Of a DNA stretch of 39,534 bases, positions 1 through 7,618 are shown piece by piece. The position numbers and the translations under genes were made by a program. Under the pieces are notes generated by a model that ran no database searches, had not been told where the DNA came from, and saw nothing but the letters and a program-made list of their open reading frames with translations. The stretch's first letter is position 1. Each line of letters begins with the position of its first letter. Origin of the DNA: Streptococcus parasanguinis (GTDB lineage: Bacteria; Bacillota; Bacilli; Lactobacillales; Streptococcaceae); assembly GCA_018377375.1 (NCBI GenBank), contig JAGZZN010000010.1:1-39534 (forward strand). The letters are read 5' to 3'.

Positions 1-1
1 T

Positions 2-850
2 AAAGCTCAGGCCTTCTCACCAGTCAAGCCTATTCTATCAACCTATTACAATTACCGAGACCATCGAAAGATTACAGTGATTGATGGTCAAGTTGCTTAC
101 ACTGGTGGCGTTAATATCGCTGATGAGTATGTCAATAAACGAGAACGCTTTGGTCATTGGAAGGATACGGCCCTTCGATTAGATGGTTCAGCAGTTCAAA
201 CGCTAAAAGCTCTCTTTTTGACCATGTGGACAGTGACCGGAATAGAAGACAAAGCGGATATGGAGCGCTATCTACAAGAAAAACCTCAACAAAGAAAGAG
301 CCAGGGCTTGGTTCTTCCTTATGGCAATTCACCATTGACTTATCATAAGGTGGCTGAGGATGTTTATCTTCATTTACTGAATACATCGACCGATTATGTT
401 CACATCATGACGCCGTATCTGATCTTGGATGACGAATTGGTTAGAGCTATGACTTTCGCGGCCAAACGAGGAGTAGATGTTCGGATTATTATGCCAGGGA
501 TTCCAGATAAACAGTATGCCTTTGATATTGCGACGACCTATTTTAAAGTGCTCTTGGATGCTGGCGTCCGTATTTTCCGTTATACCCCAGGCTTTGTCCA
601 TGCTAAAGTTTATGTTTCTGATAGCCAACAAGCTGTTGTAGGAACCATTAATACAGACTACCGAAGTCTCTATCAAAATTTTGAAGATGGGGTCTATCTC
701 TACAAAACTCTGGAAGTGCTAAAGATTGAAGAAGATTTTGAGAAAACCCAGGCTCTATCAGAGGAAGTCACTCTAGAAAGTTTATCTAAAATGCCTATGG
801 CTCATCGTCTAGCTGGCTATCTCTTTTCTTTGATTGGACCTTTGATGTAA
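2..850 (+). CDS. cls: Cardiolipin synthase, C-terminal part (cut by window edge)
   Basis: The reading frame is open from base 2, so this is the last 282 residues of a longer protein; full-length bacterial Cls is about 480-510 residues with N-terminal membrane segments, which lie outside the window. Two phospholipase-D HKD motifs are visible. The first is H-R-K-I-T-V-I-D just before the internal GTG at 77. The second is H-A-K-V-Y-V-S-D (bases about 599-622), followed by GTINTDYRS. Paired HKD motifs form one active site that transfers a phosphatidyl group between two phosphatidylglycerols to make cardiolipin at the membrane. The gene ends 15 bp before the next ATG, so the two may be co-transcribed. 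The GTG at 77 is not the true start because the first HKD motif would be lost. Confidence 0.9.
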   Translation, partial: KAQAFSPVKPILSTYYNYRDHRKITVIDGQVAYTGGVNIADEYVNKRERFGHWKDTALRLDGSAVQTLKALFLTMWTVTGIEDKADMERYLQEKPQQRKSQGLVLPYGNSPLTYHKVAEDVYLHLLNTSTDYVHIMTPYLILDDELVRAMTFAAKRGVDVRIIMPGIPDKQYAFDIATTYFKVLLDAGVRIFRYTPGFVHAKVYVSDSQQAVVGTINTDYRSLYQNFEDGVYLYKTLEVLKIEEDFEKTQALSEEVTLESLSKMPMAHRLAGYLFSLIGPLM

Positions 851-865
851 AAAAGGAGGAATCAT

Positions 866-1525
866 ATGGATACAAAAATTCTTTTGAAATTGTTAGAAGA
901 CCAAGCTGATCCAGCGAAACTCCCAGCAATGGAAGCTTATATGAAAAATAAATTCAGCTTTCTTGGGGTTCAAAAACCAATTCTCAAAAAGATTGAAAGA
1001 GATTTTTTTAAGCTTTTCATAAAGGATCCAATTGATTGGGCTTTTGTGGAAGAGTGTTGGCAGCAACCCTACCGTGAGTTCCAATATATTGCTATGGATT
1101 ATCTGGATAAAAAGAAGAAGGAGCTTATACCCGAAGATTTTCCAAAGCTAAAGGAATTGGCTCAAACCAAATCATGGTGGGACAGTATAGATCAATTGGA
1201 CCTTATCATCGGAGAGATTACTTTTCACTATCCAGAAACCAAGCAGGTTATGCTGGATTGGAGTAGGGATCAGGACTTTTGGTTGAGGCGGATTGCCATT
1301 GATCACCAGCTTATGAGGAAAGAAAAAACAGATACGGATTTGTTAGAAAAAGTGATCCTCAATAATCTAGGTCAAAGCGAGTTCTTTATAAATAAGGCAA
1401 TCGGCTGGAGTTTACGCAATTATTCCAAGGTTAATCCGGATTGGGTAGGGGCCTTTATCGACCGCTATCGAGAGCAGTTATCTCCTTTGAGTATTCGAGA
1501 AGGAAGCAAGTACCTACCTTCTTGA
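866..1525 (+). CDS. DNA alkylation repair protein, AlkD-like (HEAT-like repeats)
   Basis: The 219-residue protein looks like the AlkC/AlkD family of alpha-helical HEAT-like DNA glycosylases, which remove positively charged alkylated purines without base flipping. Supporting features are the length, the early segment KFSFLGVQKPILKKIERDFFK, the WDSIDQLDLIIGEI region and the late DFWLRRIAIDHQLMRK ... FFINKAIGWSLRNYSKVNPDWV block that is typical of the family. A strong ribosome site AAAAGGAGG precedes the ATG at 866. The stop codon lies inside the -35 box of the next transcript. Catalysis in this family relies on a Trp/Asp pair; W and D residues are present in the expected region, but I did not map them exactly. 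Confidence 0.85.
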   Translation: MDTKILLKLLEDQADPAKLPAMEAYMKNKFSFLGVQKPILKKIERDFFKLFIKDPIDWAFVEECWQQPYREFQYIAMDYLDKKKKELIPEDFPKLKELAQTKSWWDSIDQLDLIIGEITFHYPETKQVMLDWSRDQDFWLRRIAIDHQLMRKEKTDTDLLEKVILNNLGQSEFFINKAIGWSLRNYSKVNPDWVGAFIDRYREQLSPLSIREGSKYLPS

Positions 1526-1551
1526 CAGTTTGTGGATGTTCATGGTAAACT
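1522..1551 (+). promoter_or_regulatory. SigA promoter of the structured RNA
   Basis: A perfect -35 TTGACA (1522-1527) is separated by 18 bp from TAAACT (1546-1551). The -35 overlaps the stop codon of the repair gene. Initiation is expected near 1558, just before the first hairpin of the RNA. Confidence 0.6.
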
Positions 1552-1557
1552 AGAATT

Positions 1558-1712
1558 ATGCGATGAGTCGATTGGCTCTTAGGAGCCTTTTGCGCTGAGG
1601 AGGTCTACATTCAATTGTAACGCAGGAGCGGACCTTGAACAGTTGTGTGAACCGGCTGTTCTCACCGAAAGGTGCCTCAAATCCTGGTCTTCGGATCAGG
1701 ATTTTTTTGTGC
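1558..1712 (+). ncRNA. Structured small RNA, probable asd-motif RNA
   Basis: No convincing protein is encoded here, but a promoter, several stems and a terminator define a transcript of about 155 nt. Stems seen: GGCTC-TTAG-GAGCC (1574-1587), TACA/TGTA (1606-1619), GAACAG/CTGTTC (1637-1661), CACC-GAAA-GGTG (1663-1674), and a final hairpin with a UUCG loop followed by seven T. CGCT (1593-1596)/AGCG (1627-1630) and GGTC (1602-1605)/GACC (1631-1634) could form crossing pairs. The size and the position upstream of asd fit the asd RNA motif of lactic acid bacteria, seen in S. pyogenes as an RNA of about 170 nt. The match is by context and memory; a covariance-model search with the Rfam asd model would decide it. 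Confidence 0.6.
1679..1710 (+). terminator. Rho-independent terminator of the structured RNA
   Basis: The stem AAATCCTGGTC (1679-1689) pairs with GATCAGGATTT (1694-1704) around a C(UUCG)G tetraloop, and the stem runs into a T tract. A near copy of this hairpin recurs at 3389-3417, upstream of asd. Confidence 0.85.
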
Positions 1713-1743
1713 CTTCAAAGAACTGAAAACTATTATAATACAG

Positions 1744-1772
1744 TTGCTACAAAGTTATGTTGGTGTTATAAT
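1744..1772 (+). promoter_or_regulatory. Promoter of the DUF3137-lemA operon
   Basis: TTGCTA (1744-1749), a 17-bp spacer and a perfect TATAAT (1767-1772) lie 38 bp before the start codon, downstream of the RNA terminator. The operon therefore has its own promoter. Confidence 0.75.
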
Positions 1773-1810
1773 ATAGTAAAGTGCCTCGTGTCAGAAAGGA
1801 GTGGAGTTGA

Positions 1811-2812
1811 TTGGGAGATTTCTATCATTCTAATGATTCAGCATCTACAGACTATTCGCAGAAAATTGAGGAGCTTGAAAACTCCAAACAATTTCAGGAT
1901 GCTATCGGATTGATCCGAGAACAGATGAAGAACAATCTTCAGTGGAATGTTTTGCGATCTTTTGGTATTATTTGCGCCATACTGTCTCTCATTTTATTGC
2001 GTTTTGCAGCTATTCCTTTGATCCTTTTAGTTGTTGGTTTGTATTATTGGCCGCAATATAAAAAACGAAAAGCCTTGTTTGGGGATCGAATTCGTTCGAA
2101 CGATGAGATCTATCTTGATGATATTCTGTCGCCTGTATTAAAGGAAGTTTTTCCTAAGGCTTCGATTAAAGAGGACGGTTCCATCCCTTCTGAAGCTCTT
2201 TCGCATTTATGTCCTCGGTCGACTGATTTTCTATGTTTCAAAGAACTATCGTTTCATGATGACAAAGAGCTAACGGTGTCAAATCTCTATGCCCATCATA
2301 CGGAGACTCGTTACCGGACATCTAATGGACATACGAGGACGGAACATGTGGAAGTTACAGATTTCCTTGGACAAGTGTTCTCTTTATGTCTACCGATCAA
2401 TTTCTCTGGTCATCTTCGGGTGGTTCCGACCAAGAAATCCTTTCTTTTTAAGAGGGAGGTGAATGGGGTTTATCCTGGAGCCAGAGGAAATGAAGTTCAG
2501 ATTGAAACCGAGGATATTCGCAATAACGAGAATTACAATATCTACTGTACGGATGAACTGTCTGCCCGTAAATTTCTCACCCCTAAGATGCTGGAATGGT
2601 TTGATCGACAAATTTCTCAAAATGCCATGTGTGTATTTTTGAAAGACAAGAAACTATTTATTTCTTTGTATACCGATCGCTATATCTTTCCGACTCCTCA
2701 AAAACCGGAAGATATTGATCAACTATCTTTGGTGTCTGAATATCATAAATTATGCAGAGAACTGGCTCTAATTAAAGAAATAACAGCAATTTTTGAAGGA
2801 GAAGCATCATGA
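1811..2812 (+). CDS. DUF3137 domain membrane protein
   Basis: This 333-residue protein begins with a coiled, charged N-terminus, then has one hydrophobic hairpin (about residues 48-78, WNVLRSFGIICAILSLILLRFAAIPLILLVVGLYYW). A long soluble region resembling DUF3137 follows. That domain often sits beside LemA proteins, and here it overlaps lemA by four bases (ATGA). The start used is TTG at 1811, with AAAGGAG eight to nine bases upstream; no better ATG lies nearby. The molecular function is unknown, with a membrane-associated role alongside LemA the likely inference. Confidence 0.8.
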   Translation: MGDFYHSNDSASTDYSQKIEELENSKQFQDAIGLIREQMKNNLQWNVLRSFGIICAILSLILLRFAAIPLILLVVGLYYWPQYKKRKALFGDRIRSNDEIYLDDILSPVLKEVFPKASIKEDGSIPSEALSHLCPRSTDFLCFKELSFHDDKELTVSNLYAHHTETRYRTSNGHTRTEHVEVTDFLGQVFSLCLPINFSGHLRVVPTKKSFLFKREVNGVYPGARGNEVQIETEDIRNNENYNIYCTDELSARKFLTPKMLEWFDRQISQNAMCVFLKDKKLFISLYTDRYIFPTPQKPEDIDQLSLVSEYHKLCRELALIKEITAIFEGEAS

Positions 2813-3360
2813 ATCTCATTATCGGCTTAATCATATTTGTTGCCCTATTGGCCATTTGGTTTATTAGTGTAGGAAATCGCCTCAATCGCTATCTAGTGAC
2901 CATTGAAGAATCAAAGAGAACCGTTGATATCGTTCTCGTAAAACGCTATGATACCATTTCGGAAATGCTAAAAGTAGCCAAAGCTTATGCAAAGCACGAG
3001 CAACAGATTTTCACTGATTTAGTTGCTTTACGCCAAGGAGCAACTATTCAAGAATCCAACCAAGTCATTACCAATCAAAACGATGTCTTGGCACAAATTC
3101 GTGCAGTCGGTGAAAACTATCCAGAGCTCTTATCTTCTAACCAATTCTTGGCCTTGCAAAAGGAAATTGCTGACGAAAATGAAGATCTTGCTGCAGCGAA
3201 GCGAATTGTCAACAGTAATGTCAGCCACATCAATCAAGAAATTGTTTCATTTCCGGCGTCTATCGTAGCAGGTGTAAAGGGGATCCATCAAGTTCCATTT
3301 CTTGCTGAAGAAACACAAGGTAAGAAAGATTTAAGTGACTTGAACTATGACCTGAACTAA
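2809..3360 (+). CDS. LemA family protein
   Basis: The protein has 183 residues, a single N-terminal membrane segment (LIIGLIIFVALLAIWFISVG) and the helical LemA core: NRLNRYLVTIEESKRTVDIVLVKRYDTISEMLKVAKAYAKHEQ, then the later AAKRIVNSNVSHINQEIVSFP. In the usual LemA core the sequence is W-x-x-V-x-x-Q-L-x-R-R-x-x-L-I-P-N; here V-D-I-V-L-V-K-R-Y-D matches that pattern. Its start codon overlaps the stop of the DUF3137 gene, so the two are translationally coupled. LemA proteins are coiled-coil membrane proteins of unknown biochemical role, in some bacteria linked to envelope stress or proteases. Confidence 0.88.
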   Translation: MNLIIGLIIFVALLAIWFISVGNRLNRYLVTIEESKRTVDIVLVKRYDTISEMLKVAKAYAKHEQQIFTDLVALRQGATIQESNQVITNQNDVLAQIRAVGENYPELLSSNQFLALQKEIADENEDLAAAKRIVNSNVSHINQEIVSFPASIVAGVKGIHQVPFLAEETQGKKDLSDLNYDLN

Positions 3361-3388
3361 AGAGCTATTTATGATAAATAACCATCAA

Positions 3389-3417
3389 CAATCCTGGTCT
3401 TAGAATCAGGATTTTTT
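3389..3417 (+). terminator. Terminator after lemA, near copy of the RNA terminator
   Basis: AATCCTG (3390-3396) pairs with CAGGATT (3407-3413), and a T run follows. Over 28 bases it differs from the terminator at 1680-1707 at only two loop positions, so one is probably a duplicate of the other. Confidence 0.8.
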
Positions 3418-3431
3418 CCTACTGTTGGTAC

Positions 3432-3460
3432 TTTTCATTTATGCCAAAAAATTGTATAAT
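3432..3460 (+). promoter_or_regulatory. Promoter of asd
   Basis: A perfect TATAAT (3455-3460) is 17 bp from the weak -35 TTTTCA (3432-3437). The start codon of asd lies 45 bp downstream. Confidence 0.6.
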
Positions 3461-3505
3461 AGTACAAATACTCAATTTTTAGAAAATTTTGAAAGAGGAT
3501 TTACT

Positions 3506-4582
3506 ATGGGATACACAGTTGCTGTTGTCGGTGCTACAGGTGCCGTTGGTGCTCAAATGATCAAAATGTTGGAAGAATCAACTCTTCCAATCGATAAAAT
3601 TCGCTACCTTGCGTCAGCACGTTCTGCAGGAAAAGTCTTGCAATTTAAAGGGCAAGACGTGACCATCGAAGAAACGACTGAAGATGCTTTTGAAGGCGTT
3701 GATATTGCTCTTTTCTCAGCTGGTGGTTCAACATCTGCCAAATATGCACCTTATGCGGTGAAAGCAGGCGCAGTAGTGGTTGATAACACTTCTTATTTCC
3801 GTCAAAATCCGGATGTCCCATTGGTTGTTCCGGAAGTGAATGCACATGCGCTTGATGCTCACAACGGAATTATCTCTTGTCCAAACTGTTCAACCATCCA
3901 AATGATGGTAGCGCTTGAGCCAGTCCGTCAAAAATGGGGCTTGGAACGTATCATCGTGTCAACTTACCAAGCTGTATCAGGTGCTGGTATGGGAGCTATT
4001 CTTGAAACCCAACGTGAGTTGAAGGAAGTCTTGAATGACGGGGTCAACCCACGCGATGTCAAAGCGGAAATCTTGCCATGTGGTGGTGATAAAAAACATT
4101 ACCCAATTGCTTTCAACGCTCTTCCACAAATCGACGTCTTCACAGAAAATGACTATACTTATGAAGAAATGAAGATGACGAACGAGACTAAGAAAATCAT
4201 GGAAGACGATAGCATTGCCGTTTCAGCAACTTGTGTGCGGATTCCAGTCTTGTCAGCTCACTCAGAGTCAGTCTACATTGAAACAAAAGAAGTGGCACCA
4301 ATTGACGAAGTGAAAGCTGCTATTGCAGAATTCCCAGGTGCAGTCCTTGAAGACGATGTTGCTCACCAAATCTACCCACAAGCCGTTAATGCGGTCGGTT
4401 CACGCGATACTTTCGTTGGGCGGATTCGTAAAGACTTGGATGCTGAAAAAGGAATCCACATGTGGGTGGTTTCAGATAACCTCCTTAAAGGAGCTGCTTG
4501 GAACTCAGTCCAAATCGCAGAAACCCTTCACGAACGTGGACTCGTACGTCCAACAGCTGAATTGAAATTTGAGTTGAAGTAG
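3506..4582 (+). CDS. asd: Aspartate-semialdehyde dehydrogenase
   Basis: This enzyme makes L-aspartate semialdehyde from aspartyl phosphate with NADPH, the branch point to lysine, threonine and methionine. The N-terminal nucleotide site is VAVVGATGAVG (residues 5-15). The catalytic cysteine is Cys128 in SCPNCSTIQ, and the substrate-binding region VSTYQAVSGAG follows. The length of 358 residues is normal for the streptococcal enzyme. An ATG at 3506 with GAAAGAGGA upstream is preferred to the longer frame opening at 3425, because TATAAT at 3455-3460 would fall inside that extension. dapA follows 139 bp later and probably shares the pathway and perhaps the transcript. Confidence 0.97.
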   Translation: MGYTVAVVGATGAVGAQMIKMLEESTLPIDKIRYLASARSAGKVLQFKGQDVTIEETTEDAFEGVDIALFSAGGSTSAKYAPYAVKAGAVVVDNTSYFRQNPDVPLVVPEVNAHALDAHNGIISCPNCSTIQMMVALEPVRQKWGLERIIVSTYQAVSGAGMGAILETQRELKEVLNDGVNPRDVKAEILPCGGDKKHYPIAFNALPQIDVFTENDYTYEEMKMTNETKKIMEDDSIAVSATCVRIPVLSAHSESVYIETKEVAPIDEVKAAIAEFPGAVLEDDVAHQIYPQAVNAVGSRDTFVGRIRKDLDAEKGIHMWVVSDNLLKGAAWNSVQIAETLHERGLVRPTAELKFELK

Positions 4583-4594
4583 AGAGCGAAACAG

Positions 4595-4695
4595 AAATCA
4601 GTAACTCGAAGAGTTTGATTTCTTCCGTAGCTAACTAACAAATCAACTTGTTTTATGAACAGATCATGAGGCAAAGGCAAGCAAGCCCCAGCCTC
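4595..4695 (+). repeat. Structured asd-dapA spacer, two hairpins
   Basis: The first hairpin is AAATCA-gt-AACTC-gaa-GAGTT-TGATTT (4595-4621). The second is GAGGC-aaa-GGC ... GCC-cca-GCCTC (4668-4695), followed by a short T-rich stretch. The sequence around 4585-4625 resembles the common oral-streptococcal intergenic repeat beginning GAGTGGGACAGAAATCGGTAA, here degenerate. It may be a repeat remnant, an attenuator, or both. Confidence 0.4.
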
Positions 4696-4721
4696 TTTCT
4701 TATATAGAGAAAGGTTTTTCT

Positions 4722-5657
4722 ATGTCTTATCAAGATTTAAAAGATTGTAAAATCATTACTGCATTTATCACCCCCTTCCATGAAGATGGAAGCATTAATT
4801 TTGATGCTCTTCCTGACTTGATTGAGCACCTTTTGGCACATCATACAGACGGGATTCTCTTAGCTGGAACGACTGCAGAAAGTCCAACTCTGACCCACGA
4901 TGAGGAATTGCAACTCTTTGCGGCCGTTCAAAAGATTGTCAATGGTCGAGTGCCTTTGATCGCTGGTGTCGGAACCAATGAAACCCGCGACTCGATTGAG
5001 TTTGTTAAAGAAGTGGATGCTTTTGGTGGCTTTGCAGCAGGATTGGCTATCGTCCCTTACTACAACAAACCATCTCAAGAAGGAATGTATCAACACTTTA
5101 AAGCGATTGCGGATGCATCTAATCTTCCGATTATTATTTACAATATTCCTGGACGCGTGGTTGTGGAAATGACGCCTGAAACCATGCTTCGTTTGGCAGA
5201 ACACCCAAATATCATTGGGGTCAAAGAGTGTACAACCCTTGCTAATATGGCCTACTTGATTGAACACAAGCCAGAAGAATTTCTCGTCTATACAGGGGAA
5301 GATGGAGATGCTTTCCACGCTATGAATCTTGGGGCTGATGGAGTGATCTCAGTAGCTTCTCATACAACTGGAGATGAAATGCATGAGATGTTCCAAGCTA
5401 TTGAACACAACGATATTAAAAAGGCTGCGGCTATCCAACGTCAATTTATCCCTAAAGTCAATGCTCTCTTTTCTTATCCGAGTCCAGCTCCTGTCAAAGC
5501 TGTTTTGAACTATATGGGATTTGAAGCAGGGCCAACTCGTTTGCCCTTGGTGCCAGCACCGGCAGAAGAAGCGAAACGCATTATCAAGGTTGTAGTAGAT
5601 GGGGATTACCATGCAACCAAAGAGATCATAACAGGTGTTTTAAGACCAGATTACTAA
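4722..5657 (+). CDS. dapA: 4-Hydroxy-tetrahydrodipicolinate synthase
   Basis: DapA condenses pyruvate with aspartate semialdehyde, the product of the upstream gene, in the first dedicated step of lysine/diaminopimelate synthesis. The 311-residue TIM-barrel protein shows AGTTAESPTLTHDEE (Thr pair of the proton relay), the catalytic tyrosine in IYNIPGR and the Schiff-base lysine in GVKECT. The ribosome site GAGAAAGG is nine to ten bases before the ATG. The small C-terminal helical part is present, so the gene looks complete. Streptococcal peptidoglycan uses lysine, which makes this cell-wall relevant as well. Confidence 0.96.
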   Translation: MSYQDLKDCKIITAFITPFHEDGSINFDALPDLIEHLLAHHTDGILLAGTTAESPTLTHDEELQLFAAVQKIVNGRVPLIAGVGTNETRDSIEFVKEVDAFGGFAAGLAIVPYYNKPSQEGMYQHFKAIADASNLPIIIYNIPGRVVVEMTPETMLRLAEHPNIIGVKECTTLANMAYLIEHKPEEFLVYTGEDGDAFHAMNLGADGVISVASHTTGDEMHEMFQAIEHNDIKKAAAIQRQFIPKVNALFSYPSPAPVKAVLNYMGFEAGPTRLPLVPAPAEEAKRIIKVVVDGDYHATKEIITGVLRPDY

Positions 5658-5733
5658 TATTTTGTTGTAAGAAATGTGTTTGAATAATAATAACTTAACT
5701 TCCCAATCAATGAATCTATTTTTTGAAAGACCT

Positions 5734-5761
5734 TTGATTCTTTGTAAAAAAATTATATAAT
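5734..5761 (+). promoter_or_regulatory. Promoter of the ATP-cone gene
   Basis: TTGATT (5734-5739), a 16-bp spacer and TATAAT (5756-5761) precede a leader of about 70 nt. Confidence 0.6.
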
Positions 5762-5836
5762 AAAGTAGTAGGTCTTCATTCCCTGTCTTACGGAAATGGA
5801 GCATTCATGAAAAAATAATGGATAAAGGAGACTCCG

Positions 5837-6175
5837 ATGGAAGTCATTAAACGTAGTGGAGAAGTGGTTGAATTCAACCCAGATAAAATTTACCAAGCTA
5901 TTTTGAAAGCTGCGCAAGTTGTCTATGTTTTGACAGATGATTTGCGACAAAACCTAGCTCAAGTGACCAAGAAAGTTGCTATGGATTTGGATGAAGCACA
6001 AGTAGAACGCGCAACCATCAGCATGATCCAATCATTAGTGGAACAACGTTTACTGGGAGCAGGCTATATTACCATTGCAGAACACTACATTTCTTATCGC
6101 TTGCAACGCGATTTGGAACGGAGTGGTTATGGTGATCACATCGCCGTACATTTGCATTTTGAGCAAATTCGCTAA
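5837..6175 (+). CDS. Stand-alone ATP-cone domain protein
   Basis: The 112 residues are almost entirely one ATP-cone domain: KRSGEVVEFNPDKIYQAILKAA, then a helical middle and EHYISYRLQRDLERS. ATP-cones are the allosteric nucleotide sensors at the N-terminus of ribonucleotide reductases (NrdA, NrdD) and in the repressor NrdR. Here neither a reductase catalytic domain nor the NrdR zinc ribbon is attached. The gene has its own promoter, a good ribosome site (AAAGGAG) and a terminator, so it looks like a real small gene, not a fragment. It may sense dNTP/ATP levels through a partner protein. Its role is unknown. Confidence 0.8.
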   Translation: MEVIKRSGEVVEFNPDKIYQAILKAAQVVYVLTDDLRQNLAQVTKKVAMDLDEAQVERATISMIQSLVEQRLLGAGYITIAEHYISYRLQRDLERSGYGDHIAVHLHFEQIR

Positions 6176-6253
6176 GCTAGAGTAGTGCTCGCGAGGTAAC
6201 GCCATCGTGTTTGAACCACCCTTATAGGGTGGTTTTGACTGTCTAGCAAATTC
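6162..6253 (+). repeat. Segment bounded by 10-bp direct repeats
   Basis: AGCAAATTCG occurs at 6162-6171, in the end of the ATP-cone gene, and again at 6244-6253. Between them lie a terminator and a CTAG-bounded unit. It may be a small inserted element with a target duplication, or chance. Confidence 0.3.
6214..6236 (+). terminator. Terminator after the ATP-cone gene
   Basis: AACCACCC (6214-6221), loop TTATA, GGGTGGTT (6227-6234), then T. The stem is perfect, the T run short. Confidence 0.7.
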
Positions 6254-6277
6254 GTTTATTTCGAAAGGTTTACTTAT

Positions 6278-7618
6278 ATGCAAAACCCAACCATCTATAC
6301 CTATCTCAATCAGGATTTTACAGCTATTCCACTTTTTGATGGATTGAGCGTCGATGGTATTTCTCAAGAAAGTCAGGCAGATTTGCATTTGGCTGATGAT
6401 TTTCAGTCCCCCTCTGAAGCTGTTTTCCATTTTCTAAACGGTCAATGGTTTCTTGAATGTTTATCTGGGATGATCGAGGTGGATGGTGTCACCTATCCGA
6501 AAAATCAACGTGTTTTATTAAATCATCGTTCCATTATCCATCTTTGTGACGCCGACGGCCATGTTTTTCGCTCAAAATTCATCATTGTTGAAATGCAATC
6601 TCTAGAATGGAAGACCATTGCAAAAGATGCTTTTCCGATGGATCTGTCCTCGCTTGCTAGGATTGATTGTGCAGTCTTATCAAATCAGTTGGTTGTCCAA
6701 CTAGGAGACCAGATCATTTACCAAGATCTTCAGGCAGTAACTGCAGATCCATCCGTTTCAATTCAGGAGCGTCAGAACTTTTCTCATTCATCACTAACGA
6801 TTGCTATTCAAGATGTAACAGTCGGTAATCTCTTAAATCGGAAAACCATCCTCAAGGATATTCAAGTAGAATTTAAGCCTAAGGAGATGATACTCATTCT
6901 GGGTGGTTCTGGTGCTGGAAAATCAACCTTTATGGAAGCAGTAACAGGACTCGTTCATTCAAATACCAGTGCTTATTTTAATGGGATAGATCTGTTAAAT
7001 GATGGGAAAAAACAAGGAGTCATCACCCTGGCTCCTCAATCCCCTGACGAGCATTACCGTATGGAAGACACGGTCTATAAGAATCTAGAAGATGCAGCAA
7101 AACTCTATGGTCCATCCGAATTAGCAGACAATCCGGATCTTCGAAAAGAAGAAGTGCTATCTGTTCTGAAAAAACTGGATTTAGAATCTGTCAAAGGATC
7201 CAAGTGCTCTTCTCTATCCGGTGGACAAAAGAAAAAACTCACGATTGCCATGGAATACATCACGCGCCCGGAAATCCTCTTTATGGATGAGCCGGATTCC
7301 GGTGTTGATGGAAGCATGGTCATGGAGGTCATGACCACATTGAGAGAGATTACAGATGAAGGAAAGATCTTATGTGTCATCACGCATACGCCCGATCGTA
7401 TTCGTCATCTTTTTGATAAGGTCATGGTGGTCGGAAAGAGTTCGGAAGGCTGTGGGAGATTGTGTTACTTTGGCTCCGTAGACAATGCTCTGAAAGTCTT
7501 TGCTGCTCAGAGTTTGGAAGAAATCGTCCATAAAATTTCAGGTGCTGAAAATGCAGCTCTTGTTGACCAATATGTTCAATGGTTTGAAAATGAAAGGAGA
7601 GGTGGCCATGCTGGATAA
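6278..7618 (+). CDS. ABC transporter ATPase with N-terminal FHA-like domain
   Basis: The C-terminal half is an ABC ATPase: Walker A GGSGAGKST (residues 209-217), signature LSGGQKKKL, Walker B ILFMDEPDSGVD and a switch histidine in CVITHTPD. The Q-loop region and GKSTFMEAVTGL resemble ABCG-type (White/pleiotropic drug) ATPases. The first roughly 110 residues are a beta-rich domain that reads like a divergent FHA domain (SPSEAVFHFLNGQWFLECLSG ... NQRVLLNHRSIIHL). FHA domains bind phosphothreonine. FHA-ABCG proteins such as mycobacterial Rv1747 are controlled by Ser/Thr kinases. The stop overlaps the start of the permease, and a zinc-ribbon membrane protein follows, so the three form one operon. 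The substrate is unknown. Confidence 0.85.
   Translation: MQNPTIYTYLNQDFTAIPLFDGLSVDGISQESQADLHLADDFQSPSEAVFHFLNGQWFLECLSGMIEVDGVTYPKNQRVLLNHRSIIHLCDADGHVFRSKFIIVEMQSLEWKTIAKDAFPMDLSSLARIDCAVLSNQLVVQLGDQIIYQDLQAVTADPSVSIQERQNFSHSSLTIAIQDVTVGNLLNRKTILKDIQVEFKPKEMILILGGSGAGKSTFMEAVTGLVHSNTSAYFNGIDLLNDGKKQGVITLAPQSPDEHYRMEDTVYKNLEDAAKLYGPSELADNPDLRKEEVLSVLKKLDLESVKGSKCSSLSGGQKKKLTIAMEYITRPEILFMDEPDSGVDGSMVMEVMTTLREITDEGKILCVITHTPDRIRHLFDKVMVVGKSSEGCGRLCYFGSVDNALKVFAAQSLEEIVHKISGAENAALVDQYVQWFENERRGGHAG

Noticed and set aside
1558..1712. T-box, 6S RNA or SRP RNA as identity of the structured RNA
   Set aside because: No T-box TGGNACCGCG motif, no SRP tetraloop-receptor pattern and no long 6S-like open bubble were found.
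1635..1913. Open frame of 92 codons across the structured RNA
   Set aside because: It runs through the RNA hairpins, the terminator and a promoter, and overlaps the DUF3137 start in another frame. No ribosome site is seen.
3425..3505. N-terminal extension of asd
   Set aside because: The extension would translate the asd -10 region, and the ATG at 3506 has the ribosome site and matches the family.
4583..4721. Lysine riboswitch upstream of dapA
   Set aside because: The spacer is too short and lacks the long conserved lysine-riboswitch core; only two simple hairpins are seen.
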